Positions 17,504-27,259 of a stretch of DNA of 64,000 bases are shown piece by piece. Below the pieces are notes generated by a model. The model did no database searches. It was not told where the DNA came from and saw only the letters and a list, made by a program, of their open reading frames with translations. Numbering within the stretch: the first letter of the stretch is position 1; each line of letters begins with the position of its first letter. Source of the stretch: an uncultured beta proteobacterium (GTDB taxonomy: Bacteria; Pseudomonadota; Gammaproteobacteria; Burkholderiales; Burkholderiaceae_C); the NCBI GenBank assembly GCA_903869595.1, contig CAIPZV010000043.1:1-64000 (forward strand). Reading direction: 5' to 3'. The translations under genes were made by a program, and so were the position numbers.

Positions 17504-17584
17504 GGTCGTTATGATGGCGCTTGCCGCCACTTGTTGCTGAGGCCTATTTTGGGCCTACCGCAGCACACCGCACTTTCTTTCACT

Positions 17585-19882
17585 ATGCAATACCCATTCG
17601 CCCACCTTTTACGTTCTTGCGCCGCTCTGGCCTTCGCCTTGTTTGCCCAAGTGGCCATGGCACTTACGCCTTTTGTCATCCAGGATATTCGCGTTGAAGG
17701 TTTGCAGCGGGTGGAGGCCGGGACGGTATTTGCCTCTATCCCAGTGCGCGTTGGCGACACCTATTCGGATGACCTGGCCTCAGCTTCCATCAAATCATTG
17801 TTCGGGCTGGGCTTATTTAACGATGTCCGCATTGGCGTTGACGGTGCAGTGCTAATGGTGATAGTGGCCGAGCGGCCGATTGTGGGAACCGTTACTTTTA
17901 CGGGCACCAAAGAATTCGACAAAGATGTCCTGGTCAAAGCCCTCAAGGACATCGGCCTGTCGGAAGGGCGGCCTTTTGACAAGGCCTTGGCTGATAAGGC
18001 TGAACAGGAACTTAAGCGCCAGTACATCAACCGCAGCATGTATGCCGCTGAAATGGTGACTACGGTGACCCCCGTCGAGGGCAACCGTGTGAATTTGAGC
18101 TTTGCCGTTAGCGAAGGCGATACCGCCAAGATCAAGTCCATCAAAATTATTGGCGGGCAGGCATTTTCCGAGAGCACTTTGCTAGGCTTGTTTGATTCGG
18201 ATACCGGTGGCTGGTTGAGCTGGTACACCAAGTCCGACCGTTACGCCCGGCCCAAGCTCAACACGGACATCGAGTCACTGCGCTCTTACTACCTGACGCG
18301 CGGCTACCTAGAGTTCACGGTGGATTCGACCCAGGTCACCATCGCGCCTAACAAGCAGGATATTGGCATCACCATCAACATCACCGAAGGCGAGCGTTTC
18401 GTGGTCTCCAAAGTCAGTTTGGCTGGCAATTATCTCGAAAAAGATGCGCAATTCCAGGCCTTGGTTGCTATCCGCCCGGGCGAACCCTATAACGTGAACG
18501 AAGTCGCGCAGACGACCAAAGCGTTTGCCGATTTTTATGCTAACTTTGGATATGCGTTCGCGCAAGTCGAAGCGCAGACTACGATCGATCGCAGTACCAA
18601 CCGGGTGGAGATCACGCTGAAAGCGGATCCTTCGCGCCGGGTGTATGTCCGGCGTATCAATATCGCAGGCAATGACACGACGCGTGATGAGGTCGTGCGC
18701 CGAGAGTTCCGGCAAATGGAATCTGCCTGGTACGACGGCGAAAAAATACGCGCTTCACGCAACCGGGTAGATCGCTTGGGCTACTTTAAAGAGGTGACCT
18801 TGGATACGGTCGAAGTGCCTGGCTTTCCCGATCAGGCAGATTTGCTCGTCACGGTGGTTGAAAAGCCTACGGGTAGCCTCTCCTTGGGCGCTGGTTACTC
18901 CAGCGCTGATGGTTTAGGCTTGAGTCTAGGCTTCAAACAGGACAATGCTTTCGGCTCTGGAAGCTCTGTGGGTATTGAAGTCAATACCAGCAAACTCAAT
19001 ACCACCTATGTGTTCAGTACCACCGATCCCTATTTCACCCAGGACGGCGTTTCCCGCAGCTTTGATCTGTATTACCGGACTACGCGCCCTTATGCAGATA
19101 TCAATAGCTACGCCCTAAAGAACATTGGTACCAGTCTTCGGTTTGGCGTCCCGTTCTCCGAGACGGATACCGTCTACTTTGGTGCCGGTTACGACGTCAC
19201 CACTATTGAACCGGGCACCTTGCTTCCTCAAGCGTTTGTAGATTTCGCCAATATCTTTGGCTATACCGCGTCGGCGTTTCCTTTGACCGTCGGATGGGGC
19301 CGCGACACGCGCGATAGTGGTTTGGTTCCTAGTAGTGGTCGCTTGCTCAAAGCCAATGCGGAATGGAGCGTGGCGGGAGACCTGACCTATCTGCGCGGTA
19401 CCACGCAAGCACAACAGTTTTTTGCGCTCAATAAGCGCGTGACCCTAGCTTTCAACGGAGAGCTTTCCATGGGAACGCCAACTAATGGCCAGCCTTACCC
19501 CTTGTTTAAAAATTACTATTCTGGCGGCATTGGATCGGTGCGGGGATTTGAACCCGGCAGCCTGACGACCGGTGCCCAGCGAGCCGGTTCAAGCGTGTCC
19601 ACTGGCGGTAACAAAAAATTGACGTTTAACGCCGAAGTGCTATCGCCGCTTCCCGGCGGCGGCAGTGACAGAACCCTGCGCATGTATGCATTTTTCGATG
19701 CTGGTGGGCTTTATGGTTCAGATGAAAGCATTGTCTTGGGTGATTTGCGTTCCTCTGCGGGCGTTGGTATCAGTTGGATTTCGCCGGTCGGCCCCCTGCG
19801 CCTGGCTTATGCCAAACCGATAACCAAGTTCGATAGCGATAAAATCCAATCTCTTCAATTCACAATTGGAACCACTTTCTAA
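17585..19882 (+). CDS. bamA: Outer membrane protein assembly factor BamA
   Basis: Central beta-barrel of the BAM complex that folds outer membrane proteins. The 765-residue protein has a signal peptide (about residues 1-23, ending AMA), five POTRA domains (about 24-420) and a C-terminal 16-stranded barrel with the conserved GGIGSVRGFEPGSL loop and terminal Phe (IGTTF). I chose the ATG at 17585, which puts the signal peptide at the N-terminus. The stop overlaps the skp start by one base (TAATG). Its lipoprotein partner BamD is encoded at 54981-55847. Confidence 0.97.
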   Translation: MQYPFAHLLRSCAALAFALFAQVAMALTPFVIQDIRVEGLQRVEAGTVFASIPVRVGDTYSDDLASASIKSLFGLGLFNDVRIGVDGAVLMVIVAERPIVGTVTFTGTKEFDKDVLVKALKDIGLSEGRPFDKALADKAEQELKRQYINRSMYAAEMVTTVTPVEGNRVNLSFAVSEGDTAKIKSIKIIGGQAFSESTLLGLFDSDTGGWLSWYTKSDRYARPKLNTDIESLRSYYLTRGYLEFTVDSTQVTIAPNKQDIGITINITEGERFVVSKVSLAGNYLEKDAQFQALVAIRPGEPYNVNEVAQTTKAFADFYANFGYAFAQVEAQTTIDRSTNRVEITLKADPSRRVYVRRINIAGNDTTRDEVVRREFRQMESAWYDGEKIRASRNRVDRLGYFKEVTLDTVEVPGFPDQADLLVTVVEKPTGSLSLGAGYSSADGLGLSLGFKQDNAFGSGSSVGIEVNTSKLNTTYVFSTTDPYFTQDGVSRSFDLYYRTTRPYADINSYALKNIGTSLRFGVPFSETDTVYFGAGYDVTTIEPGTLLPQAFVDFANIFGYTASAFPLTVGWGRDTRDSGLVPSSGRLLKANAEWSVAGDLTYLRGTTQAQQFFALNKRVTLAFNGELSMGTPTNGQPYPLFKNYYSGGIGSVRGFEPGSLTTGAQRAGSSVSTGGNKKLTFNAEVLSPLPGGGSDRTLRMYAFFDAGGLYGSDESIVLGDLRSSAGVGISWISPVGPLRLAYAKPITKFDSDKIQSLQFTIGTTF

Positions 19883-20394
19883 TGAAACTGCTCAATCAAA
19901 TTGCTGTTTTTACGCTTTGCGCTACAGGGCTGTTGGCTTCGGCGCTCGCTCAAGAGTCGCGCATCGCCTACATCAACACCCAACGCATCACGACCGAGTC
20001 TGCGATTGCTAAGGCGGCGCAGGCCAAATTGGAGCAAGAGTTCTCCAAACGTGGCAAGGAAATGGCCGATTTACAGGCGACCCTAAAAACCTTCAGCGAG
20101 AAGTTTGACCGCGACGCGCCGACCTTGACTGAGTCGCAGCGCGTCTCGCGTCAAAAAGAAGGCGCAGAGCTGAACCGGGATTTGCAGCGCAAGCAGCGCG
20201 AGTACCAGGAAGATCTGAACGGTCGCCGCAATGAAGAGCTACAACAGGTATTGGAAAAAGCGAACAAGGCAGTACGCAAAGTTGCCGATGACGAAAAATA
20301 CGATTTAGTCGTGCAGGAAGTCGTATATACCAATGGTCGCCATGACATTACGGACAAAGTGCTAAAACTACTAAACACTGCGGGCGGCAAGTAA
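19882..20394 (+). CDS. skp: Periplasmic chaperone Skp (OmpH family)
   Basis: Holds unfolded outer membrane proteins in the periplasm for BamA. The 170-residue protein has a signal peptide (about 1-24, ending ALA) and a highly charged coiled-coil body (about 45-125) that forms the tentacles of the trimer. The C-terminal strand region [19 protein letters not shown] is typical of the family. It is translationally coupled to bamA. Confidence 0.94.
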   Translation: MKLLNQIAVFTLCATGLLASALAQESRIAYINTQRITTESAIAKAAQAKLEQEFSKRGKEMADLQATLKTFSEKFDRDAPTLTESQRVSRQKEGAELNRDLQRKQREYQEDLNGRRNEELQQVLEKANKAVRKVADDEKYDLVVQEVVYTNGRHDITDKVLKLLNTAGGK

Positions 20395-20413
20395 GCTGCG
20401 ACCCGCGACTTGC

Positions 20414-21406
20414 GTGCCTGACATCCGCCTGCAAGACATCATTGCAGCCCTCGGTGGCGAGCTGCACGGGGATGGCGGCTCGCTGATTGGCTCCCTGGCG
20501 CCACTTGATACTGCGGGGCCCGGGGCGCTGAGTTTTGTCAGCCACCCCAAGTACCGGGCAAGCTTGGCGACTTCTCGGGCAGCCTGCGTGATCGTCCCCC
20601 CTGATTTAAAAGACACAGCCCTGGCGCGCGGCGCTTGCATTGTTTCCGATGCGCCCTATCTTTATTTCGCGCGACTGACGCAATGGTGGCGCAAAACAAT
20701 GGATGCGCAGCGCGCACCAGCGGGCGCACAAGGCGGCGTGCACGCTAGCGCAGTTGTGGATGCTTCCGCCCAGGTGCATCCGACTGCCACTGTCGGGCCT
20801 TTGTGCGTGATCGAGCGCGGAGCCCGCATCGGTGCCCATACCCAATTGCGTGCCAGGGTAACGGTGGGCGAGGATTGCATCATCGGCCAGCGCTGCCTAT
20901 TGCATTCGGGCGTCGTCATCGGCGCGGACGGTTTTGGTTTTGCGCCGGACGGCGATCGCTGGGAAAAGATTGAACAGTTGGGTGCGGTAGTTATCGGAGA
21001 CGATGTCGAGATCGGTGCCAATACTTGCGTGGACCGTGGCGCGCTGCAAGACACGGTTATCGAAGACGGTGTCAAGTTGGACAACCTGATTCAGGTCGGG
21101 CACAACGTGCGCATCGGCCGCAACACCGCGATTGCTGGCTGCGTCGGTATCGCTGGCAGTGCCGTTATTGGCCCGCAATGCACGATTGGCGGTGGCGCCA
21201 TTGTGCTGGGGCATTTGGAAATCGCTGCCCATGTCAATATTTCTGCGGGGACCCTGGTTAGCAAATCGATTCACAAACCGGGGCATTACACCGGTATTTT
21301 TCCGCTCGATGAAAATGCCAATTGGGAGCGCAATGCCGCCTCGCTCAAACAATTGCACCGCTTGCGCGAGCGAATCAAACAACTCGAAAGTGACGTTAAA
21401 AAATGA
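20414..21406 (+). CDS. lpxD: UDP-3-O-acylglucosamine N-acyltransferase
   Basis: Third step of lipid A synthesis: adds the N-linked hydroxyacyl chain. The 330-residue protein has an N-terminal uridine-binding domain (about 1-100), then a left-handed beta-helix of hexapeptide repeats (about 105-300) with the catalytic His in [11 protein letters not shown], and a C-terminal helix that ends in a charged stretch. It starts with GTG. Its stop overlaps the fabZ start by four bases. Confidence 0.96.
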   Translation: MPDIRLQDIIAALGGELHGDGGSLIGSLAPLDTAGPGALSFVSHPKYRASLATSRAACVIVPPDLKDTALARGACIVSDAPYLYFARLTQWWRKTMDAQRAPAGAQGGVHASAVVDASAQVHPTATVGPLCVIERGARIGAHTQLRARVTVGEDCIIGQRCLLHSGVVIGADGFGFAPDGDRWEKIEQLGAVVIGDDVEIGANTCVDRGALQDTVIEDGVKLDNLIQVGHNVRIGRNTAIAGCVGIAGSAVIGPQCTIGGGAIVLGHLEIAAHVNISAGTLVSKSIHKPGHYTGIFPLDENANWERNAASLKQLHRLRERIKQLESDVKK

Positions 21407-21852
21407 TGGACATCCACCAGATCCTCAAACAATTACCCCACCGCTATCCTTTTTTAATGGTGGACCGGGTGTTGGAAATCGACAAAGGCAAGACCATCAA
21501 GGCCTTGAAAAATGTCACGATCAACGAGCCTTTTTTCGAGGGGCATTTCCCGCACCGCCCCGTCATGCCTGGCGTCTTGATGCTCGAAGCGCTGGCGCAG
21601 GCGGCGGCCTTGCTGGCCTTTGATGCGCTGGACGCCTCGCCTGACGACCAATCGGTGTATTACTTTGCCGGCATCGACGCGGCACGCTTTAAGCGACCGG
21701 TGGAGCCGGGTGATCAGCTCTTGTTGGAGGTGGAGTTGTTGCGTATGAAGGCGGGCATTTTCAAGTTCAAAACGCGCGCCAGTGTGGCTGGTGAGACGGC
21801 AGTGGAAGCTGAGCTGACCTGCGCCATGCGCAGCATCGCGCCCAAGGCATGA
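21403..21852 (+). CDS. fabZ: 3-hydroxyacyl-[ACP] dehydratase FabZ
   Basis: Dehydrates 3-hydroxyacyl-ACP in fatty acid elongation, competing with LpxA/LpxD for the same substrates, which explains its place among lpx genes. The 149-residue hot-dog-fold protein shows [13 protein letters not shown] and the catalytic [18 protein letters not shown] with the active-site His and Glu. It overlaps lpxD by four bases (ATGA) and is two bases from lpxA. Confidence 0.96.
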   Translation: MMDIHQILKQLPHRYPFLMVDRVLEIDKGKTIKALKNVTINEPFFEGHFPHRPVMPGVLMLEALAQAAALLAFDALDASPDDQSVYYFAGIDAARFKRPVEPGDQLLLEVELLRMKAGIFKFKTRASVAGETAVEAELTCAMRSIAPKA

Positions 21853-21853
21853 T

Positions 21854-22648
21854 ATGAGTGGCATTCACCCTACCGCGCTGGTTGATGCGGGCGCTGAGCT
21901 TGATGCGAGCGTGACGGTGGGCCCCTACACCGTCATCGGTCCGCATGTGCGCATCGGTGCGGGAACCTCGGTGGGCCCGCATTGCGTCATCGAAGGCCAC
22001 ACCACCATAGGCCGTGATAACCGCATTTTCCAGTTCAACTCGCTCGGGGCCATTCCCCAAGACAAAAAGTACGGCGGCGAGCCCTGTGAGTTGGTGATAG
22101 GCGACCGCAACACCATCCGTGAGTTTTGCACTTTCAACATTGGCTCGCCTGGCGACGTGGCCGTCACCCGCGTGGGTGATGACAACTGGATCATGGCCTA
22201 CGTACACCTGGCGCACGACTGCCAAGTGGGGAACAACACTATTTTTGCTAACAACGCGCAGTTAGCCGGCCACGTACATGTGGGCGATTGGGTGATATTG
22301 GGCGGCTTTACCGTGGTACATCAGTTTGTCCGCATCGGTGCCCACAGCATGACGGCTATGTGTTCCCTGCTGTTTGCTGACCTGCCGCCTTTTGTCATGT
22401 GCCAGGGCCAACCTGCGGCGGCGCGCTCGATGAACTACGAAGGCTTGCGCAGGCGTGGTTTTTCGCCCGAGCGCATTGCCGGCGTCAAAGCCATGCACAA
22501 AGCCTTGTACCGGCAGGACTTGAGCCTGGAGGCGGCGCAGGCGCAGATTGCCGCCATCAGCCAGACCCAGCCGCAATGCGAACCGGACGTGCGCATGATG
22601 AACGATTTCTTGCAACAGACCAGTGCCCAGCGCGGCATCGTGCGCTGA
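21854..22648 (+). CDS. lpxA: UDP-N-acetylglucosamine acyltransferase
   Basis: First step of lipid A synthesis, transferring a 3-hydroxyacyl chain from ACP to UDP-GlcNAc. The 264-residue length is standard. It shows repeated hexapeptides (about 1-190), the catalytic His in [12 protein letters not shown], and the C-terminal helical domain with [11 protein letters not shown]. It is two bases after fabZ and two bases before lpxB, so probably co-translated. Confidence 0.97.
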   Translation: MSGIHPTALVDAGAELDASVTVGPYTVIGPHVRIGAGTSVGPHCVIEGHTTIGRDNRIFQFNSLGAIPQDKKYGGEPCELVIGDRNTIREFCTFNIGSPGDVAVTRVGDDNWIMAYVHLAHDCQVGNNTIFANNAQLAGHVHVGDWVILGGFTVVHQFVRIGAHSMTAMCSLLFADLPPFVMCQGQPAAARSMNYEGLRRRGFSPERIAGVKAMHKALYRQDLSLEAAQAQIAAISQTQPQCEPDVRMMNDFLQQTSAQRGIVR

Positions 22649-22650
22649 AC

Positions 22651-23820
22651 GTGAGCCCGCCCGCCGCCGCGCTGCGCTCCCTGGCCATGGTGGCGGGCGA
22701 AGCCTCCGGCGACATGTTGGCCGCTTTGCTTTTGCAGGCGGTGCAGCAACGCTGGGCGGGTGTATCTGCATTCGGTATAGGCGGCCCGCGCATGGCCGAG
22801 CAAGGCTTTGAGGCCTGGTGGCCGCACCACAAACTGGCGGTTCACGGGCTGGGCTGGGATGTGCTGATGCGCTACCGCGAGATTGTCGGCATCCGCAAAC
22901 AATTGTTCGCACGATTAGAGAAGAACCCGCCATCGCTTTTTATTGGTGTGGATGCGCCTGATTTCAATCTTGAGCTCGAGGCTAAATTGCGTGCACGCGG
23001 CGTCAAAACCATACACTTTGTCTGCCCCTCGGTCTGGGCCTGGCGCGCCGAGCGTTTGCTCACCATGCGGCGCAGTGTGGACCATGTGCTGTGTTTGTTT
23101 CCCTTTGAGCCTGCCTTGCTGGCGCAGCACGGCATAGCCGCCACCTATGTGGGCCACCCGATGGCCCAAGTCATTCCCATGCGTGTGGACCGGCAGGCGG
23201 CTCGCCAGCGACTGGGCTTGCAGCCAGAAGACGACGTGCTGGCCCTGCTGCCAGGCAGCCGCCGCTCCGAAATCTCGCACCTGGCCCCGGTATTTTTCCA
23301 GGCCGCCGCACGCATCGCCAAAGCCCGACCAAAAGTCAAATTTTTGCTGCCCGCGGTTCCTGGCTTAGAGGCCTTGATCAACCAGGCCGCGCAAGACAGC
23401 GGCATGGCAGGCCGGGTACAGATCGTGTCCGGCCAATCGCACACGGTGTTGGCCGCCTGTGACGCCACCTTGATCGCCAGCGGCACCGCCACCTTGGAGG
23501 CCGCCTTGTTTAAGCGCCCGATGGTGATCGCCTATCGCATGGGGTCCTTGAGCTGGTACTGGATGCGGCGCAAGCGTTTGCAAGCTTGGGTCGGCTTGCC
23601 CAATATATTGAGTGGCGAATTTGTGGTGCCCGAGTTTTTGCAAGACCAGGCGACACCCCAAGCGCTGGCCGAAGCCTCTTTGCACTGGCTCGATTGCAAG
23701 GCCTCAGCCCCATCCGTGTTGCACCAACTTGAAACGCGCTTTGATGCCTTGCACGAGAGCCTACGGCGCGATACCGGCGCGCTGGCGGCCCAGGCCATAG
23801 ACAATATGCTCCATGCCTAA
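22651..23820 (+). CDS. lpxB: Lipid-A-disaccharide synthase
   Basis: Joins 2,3-diacylglucosamine 1-phosphate and its UDP form to make the lipid A disaccharide. The 389-residue GT-B-type glycosyltransferase shows [10 protein letters not shown] at the N-terminus, [23 protein letters not shown] and [11 protein letters not shown] chose the GTG at 22651, two bases after lpxA; the open frame extends far upstream inside lpxA but that part is not lpxB-like. Its end overlaps rnhB by eight bases. Confidence 0.95.
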   Translation: MSPPAAALRSLAMVAGEASGDMLAALLLQAVQQRWAGVSAFGIGGPRMAEQGFEAWWPHHKLAVHGLGWDVLMRYREIVGIRKQLFARLEKNPPSLFIGVDAPDFNLELEAKLRARGVKTIHFVCPSVWAWRAERLLTMRRSVDHVLCLFPFEPALLAQHGIAATYVGHPMAQVIPMRVDRQAARQRLGLQPEDDVLALLPGSRRSEISHLAPVFFQAAARIAKARPKVKFLLPAVPGLEALINQAAQDSGMAGRVQIVSGQSHTVLAACDATLIASGTATLEAALFKRPMVIAYRMGSLSWYWMRRKRLQAWVGLPNILSGEFVVPEFLQDQATPQALAEASLHWLDCKASAPSVLHQLETRFDALHESLRRDTGALAAQAIDNMLHA

Positions 23821-24424
23821 GCCAACCGGCCCTGTTCAAACCGCCCTTCAATGGGGGGCGGGCGGCTTGGTGGCTGGCGTGGACGAGGCTGGCCGGGGGC
23901 CTTTGGCCGGTCCGGTAATGGCCGCAGCCGTTATCCTGGACGATAAGCAGCCCATTCGCTATCTCGCAGACTCCAAAACACTGACAGCCAAGCGGCGCGA
24001 TTTTTTATTCGATGAAATACGCGCCAAGGCCTTGTGCTTTTCGGTAGCACAGGCTTCGGTGGAAGAAATTGACGAACTCAATATTCTGCAAGCCACCTTG
24101 CTGGCCATGCGCCGCGCGGTGCAGGGTTTGCGTTTGCCGCCCAAGCTGGTGCTGGTCGACGGCAACCGCCTGCCGGTTTTGGACATTCGCGCCGAAGCCA
24201 TTGTGAAAGGCGATAGCAAAGTGGCGGCGATTTCTGCGGCATCTATTTTGGCCAAAGTGAGCCGCGACCGTTGGTGTGCCCAGTACCACCAACAATTTCC
24301 GCAGTACGGTTTTGATGCCCACAAGGGTTACCCGACAGCCGTGCACCTTGCGGCGCTGCGCGCCTACGGGCCCTGCCCGGAGCACCGCAAATCTTTCGGC
24401 CCGGTGGCCGCGCTCTTGGTGTGA
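23813..24424 (+). CDS. rnhB: Ribonuclease HII
   Basis: Cleaves RNA in RNA:DNA hybrids, including single ribonucleotides in DNA. The 203-residue protein has the N-terminal [14 protein letters not shown] with the catalytic Asp-Glu pair, [12 protein letters not shown], and [18 protein letters not shown] with further metal-binding residues. It overlaps lpxB (ATGCCTAA) and runs into the next gene with a GTGA overlap. The lpxB-rnhB order is conserved in many proteobacteria. Confidence 0.96.
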   Translation: MPKPTGPVQTALQWGAGGLVAGVDEAGRGPLAGPVMAAAVILDDKQPIRYLADSKTLTAKRRDFLFDEIRAKALCFSVAQASVEEIDELNILQATLLAMRRAVQGLRLPPKLVLVDGNRLPVLDIRAEAIVKGDSKVAAISAASILAKVSRDRWCAQYHQQFPQYGFDAHKGYPTAVHLAALRAYGPCPEHRKSFGPVAALLV

Positions 24425-25197
24425 CTGCGCCGCAGTTCATCAGCTCGCGCGATAACCCGCAGTTGCGCGCTTTGCGCAAACTCGCGGGCGATAACACCGG
24501 TTACCGCAAATCAGGGCAGGTTTGGGTGGAAGGCGAACATTTATGCAGCGCCGCTCTGTTGCGGGGAGTAAGGCCCGCCATGGTGGTTGTTGCTCAAAGT
24601 CTATGGGCCGATGGCCAGTCGCCTTGGGCGGGCGTGGCGCCAAACACCCTGGTGCTGCCCGACGCATTGTTCAAAAGTATCAGCGCGCTCGAATCACCTT
24701 CCGCCATCGGCTTTGTGCTGGACTTGCCTGCGCAGGGCGCGCTGGACACAGCAGCTGCCAGCGTGGTGCTGGACCGGGTGCAGGACGCCGGTAACGTCGG
24801 TTCTATTTTGCGCAGCGCTGCCGCCTTTGGCTTCAAACAGGTGATCGCCTTGCGCGAGACGGCAGCGCTCTGGTCGCCCAAAGTATTGCGCGCGGGCATG
24901 GGCGCACATTTCGGCTTGACCTTGTTCGAGGCCGTGGATGCGGATGCGCTGACGAGCTTGCAAATTCCCTTGCTGGTCACCAGTTCCCACGCTGGCGCGC
25001 TGATACAAGACGCGCGCTTGCCATTTCCTTGCGCCTGGGTGCTGGGCCATGAGGGGCAGGGCGTGTCACCCGACTTGTTAGCGCTTGCCGCCCTGCAAGT
25101 GCGCATTGGCCAGCCCGGCGGGGAGGAGTCGCTCAATGTGGCTGCTGCCGCCGCCATCTGCCTGCATGCCAGCACTGCGGGCTTTGGCGCGCGCTGA
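24421..25197 (+). CDS. TrmH/SpoU-family RNA 2'-O-methyltransferase
   Basis: A 258-residue SPOUT-fold RNA methyltransferase using S-adenosylmethionine. The N-terminal substrate-binding part (about 1-95) resembles the L30e-like domain. The catalytic domain shows [29 protein letters not shown] and [13 protein letters not shown], the three SPOUT motifs that form the trefoil knot. The substrate (a 23S rRNA or tRNA ribose) cannot be read from the sequence. GTG start, overlapping rnhB by four bases. Confidence 0.9.
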   Translation: MTAPQFISSRDNPQLRALRKLAGDNTGYRKSGQVWVEGEHLCSAALLRGVRPAMVVVAQSLWADGQSPWAGVAPNTLVLPDALFKSISALESPSAIGFVLDLPAQGALDTAAASVVLDRVQDAGNVGSILRSAAAFGFKQVIALRETAALWSPKVLRAGMGAHFGLTLFEAVDADALTSLQIPLLVTSSHAGALIQDARLPFPCAWVLGHEGQGVSPDLLALAALQVRIGQPGGEESLNVAAAAAICLHASTAGFGAR

Positions 25198-25240
25198 ACC
25201 CCCATGCCCCGCCGACGATAGGACCTAAAAAGCCCTCGGT

Positions 25241-25246
25241 TAGAAT
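25241..25246 (+). promoter_or_regulatory. -10 element of the carA promoter
   Basis: TAGAAT matches TATAAT at five of six bases. No good -35 is visible 17 bases upstream, which suggests activator dependence or a weak promoter. A start near 25253 gives a leader of about 115 bases. Confidence 0.45.
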
Positions 25247-25266
25247 GAGCGGCTTTCCGGAACCCG

Positions 25267-25342
25267 GCGTCTCCCAAGCGCTTCCAAAGCAACTCCCCTA
25301 CCAACATCAGCTGCCAGAGGCCTCCTCTGGGCGCTTGGGCGC
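25267..25342 (+). ncRNA. Structured carA leader
   Basis: CCCAAGCGC (25273-25281) is perfectly complementary to GCGCTTGGG (25331-25339); beyond a 3-base bulge, GCG (25267-25269) can pair with CGC (25340-25342). Inside, CCAGAGG (25314-25320) and CCTCTGG (25324-25330) form a tight hairpin that abuts the long stem. The ribosome binding site of carA lies 15 bases downstream. No T-run follows, so translational or protein-mediated control is likelier than attenuation. Confidence 0.5.
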
Positions 25343-25367
25343 ACCCGTAACCTATTCGGAGAAGCCC

Positions 25368-26534
25368 GTGCTTTTGTCTTTCAAGGGAAATACCCCTGCT
25401 GCCATTCTGGCGCTCGCCGATGGCACCGTTTTTACCGGCCAATCTATCGGTGCGACCGGTTCCACACGGGGTGAGGTGGTCTTCAATACCTCCATGACCG
25501 GTTACCAGGAAATCCTGACCGACCCCAGCTATTGCCAGCAAATCGTGACGCTGACCTACCCGCATATCGGCAATTACGGCACGAATGCGGAAGATGTGGA
25601 GTCCAGCCGGGTGCACGCTGCTGGTTTGGTAATCAAAGACCTGCCCCTGGTGGCCTCTAATTTCCGCAGTACGCGCGACCTAAGCACTTATTTGCGTGAC
25701 CATGGCACCGTGGCGATTGCCAACCTCGATACGCGGGCACTAACGCGCCACTTGCGCGAACATGGCGCGCAAAACGGCTGCATTCTTGCGCTAGAACTTG
25801 GGCAAGTGCCGGACGCGGCCCGGATCGAGCAAGCGGTCCAATTAGCCCGCAGCGCACCCTCCATGGCCGGTTTGGATTTGGCCAGGGTAGTTACTGCGCA
25901 TAAGACCTATACCTGGTCTGAGGCCGAATGGGCTCTGGGAACGGGGTATGCCCAAGCCGAAACACCTCGCTTCCATGTCGTGGCTTACGACTTCGGCGTC
26001 AAGAGCAACATCTTGCGCATGTTGGCCGCGCGGGGATGTAAATTGACAGTGGTACCGGCACAAACCTCCGCCCAAGCGGTGCAGGCCTTGCAAGCGGATG
26101 GCGTGTTTCTAAGCAACGGCCCTGGCGATCCGCAGCCCTGCGACTACGCGATTGCAGCCGCTGCCGAGGTAATTGAATCCGGCCTGCCCACTTTTGGCAT
26201 TTGCCTGGGCCACCAGATCATGGCGCTGGCTTCGGGCGCTAAAACCTTCAAGATGAAGTTCGGCCACCACGGCGCCAACCACCCGGTCAAAGAGCTATCT
26301 ACCGGTCGGGTCAGCATCACCAGCCAAAACCATGGCTTTGCCGTGGACCCGGACTCCTTACCCGCCAATGTGCGCGCCACCCATATCAGCCTGTTTGACA
26401 ACACGATTCAGGGGCTGGAACGTACCGACAAACCGGCGTTTTGTTTTCAAGGCCACCCCGAGGCTTCGCCGGGGCCGCATGACATCGCGTATTTGTTTGA
26501 CCGATTCATCCGGGAGATGGAGGCGCGCGCGTGA
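25368..26534 (+). CDS. carA: Carbamoyl-phosphate synthase small subunit
   Basis: Glutaminase subunit supplying ammonia to CarB for arginine and pyrimidine synthesis. The 388-residue protein has the N-terminal CarA domain with [12 protein letters not shown] and a class I glutamine amidotransferase domain with the nucleophile in [10 protein letters not shown] and the His in [14 protein letters not shown] chose the GTG at 25368, preceded by GGAGAA; the frame is open to an ATG at 25245, but that lies at the promoter and would add a 41-residue non-conserved extension. It overlaps the LysE-family gene by four bases. Confidence 0.96.
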   Translation: MLLSFKGNTPAAILALADGTVFTGQSIGATGSTRGEVVFNTSMTGYQEILTDPSYCQQIVTLTYPHIGNYGTNAEDVESSRVHAAGLVIKDLPLVASNFRSTRDLSTYLRDHGTVAIANLDTRALTRHLREHGAQNGCILALELGQVPDAARIEQAVQLARSAPSMAGLDLARVVTAHKTYTWSEAEWALGTGYAQAETPRFHVVAYDFGVKSNILRMLAARGCKLTVVPAQTSAQAVQALQADGVFLSNGPGDPQPCDYAIAAAAEVIESGLPTFGICLGHQIMALASGAKTFKMKFGHHGANHPVKELSTGRVSITSQNHGFAVDPDSLPANVRATHISLFDNTIQGLERTDKPAFCFQGHPEASPGPHDIAYLFDRFIREMEARA

Positions 26535-27187
26535 GCTTTTATGGTGTCACTGACTTGTGGACGTATGTGATCGGGGCGATCGGCATTATTTTGTTGCCCG
26601 GCCCGAATTCACTGTTCATCTTGTCGGTAGCCACGGTGCGTGGTGTGCGACCGGCCTACCGGGGCGCGTTCGGTGTATTTCTGGGCGACATCGTATTGCT
26701 GGCGCTGGTGGGTCTGGGCGCGGCGGGTTTGATGCGCAGCTACCCTGAGTTGTTCATGGTCGTGAAATATGCAGGTGCCGCCTATCTGGCCTGGGTCGGC
26801 GTGCAACTGGTAAGAAGCGCACTGGCTTCTATGCGGGGCCAAGCGGATGCCGCCGTTGGCGAACCCGAAATACCTGCCCATCTGGCCAGCCCCTTTCGAA
26901 GGGCCTTGGTCATTAGCGTGCTCAATCCCAAGGCGATTTTGTTTTTGTTGTCCTTTTTCGTGCAATTCATCGATCCGGCCTATCCCGAGCCCTGGGTGCC
27001 CTTCCTGATTTTGAGCGCCATCGTGATGACCTGCAGTGCGGTGTACCTGAGCTGCTTGATCTTTGCAGGTGCGCGACTTGCCGCAGTGTTTCGCCGCCGT
27101 AAGGGTCTGTCTGCCGGTTTGTCCAGCGCCGTGGGCGTTTTGTTTGTGTGGTTCGGCGTGAAGCTGGCCGGAGCCAGTTTGGCCTGA
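26531..27187 (+). CDS. LysE/RhtB-family amino acid exporter
   Basis: A 218-residue inner-membrane protein with about six hydrophobic segments and the family's N-terminal signature [14 protein letters not shown]. Family members export amino acids or derivatives (Lys, Arg, Thr, homoserine, Leu). It starts with GTG inside the carA stop (GTGA), so it is translationally coupled to carA, and precedes carB by 72 bases. Its position between carA and carB suggests that arginine, citrulline or a related product is exported, but this is inference. Confidence 0.9.
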   Translation: MSFYGVTDLWTYVIGAIGIILLPGPNSLFILSVATVRGVRPAYRGAFGVFLGDIVLLALVGLGAAGLMRSYPELFMVVKYAGAAYLAWVGVQLVRSALASMRGQADAAVGEPEIPAHLASPFRRALVISVLNPKAILFLLSFFVQFIDPAYPEPWVPFLILSAIVMTCSAVYLSCLIFAGARLAAVFRRRKGLSAGLSSAVGVLFVWFGVKLAGASLA

Positions 27188-27259
27188 CAAGGAATTAAGG
27201 GTTGCAGGTACGGTTGGAAGCCACTGCACCAAAGAAGAATTTGAGAGAGTTAAAGAAAC

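Noticed and set aside
22399..22650. N-terminal extension of lpxB inside lpxA
   Set aside because: The extra 84 residues are out-of-frame lpxA sequence; the [10 protein letters not shown] motif lies 14 residues after GTG 22651.
25245..25367. ATG at 25245 as the carA start
   Set aside because: It overlaps the apparent -10 element, and the extra 41 residues are encoded by the structured leader; GTG 25368 has a good ribosome binding site.
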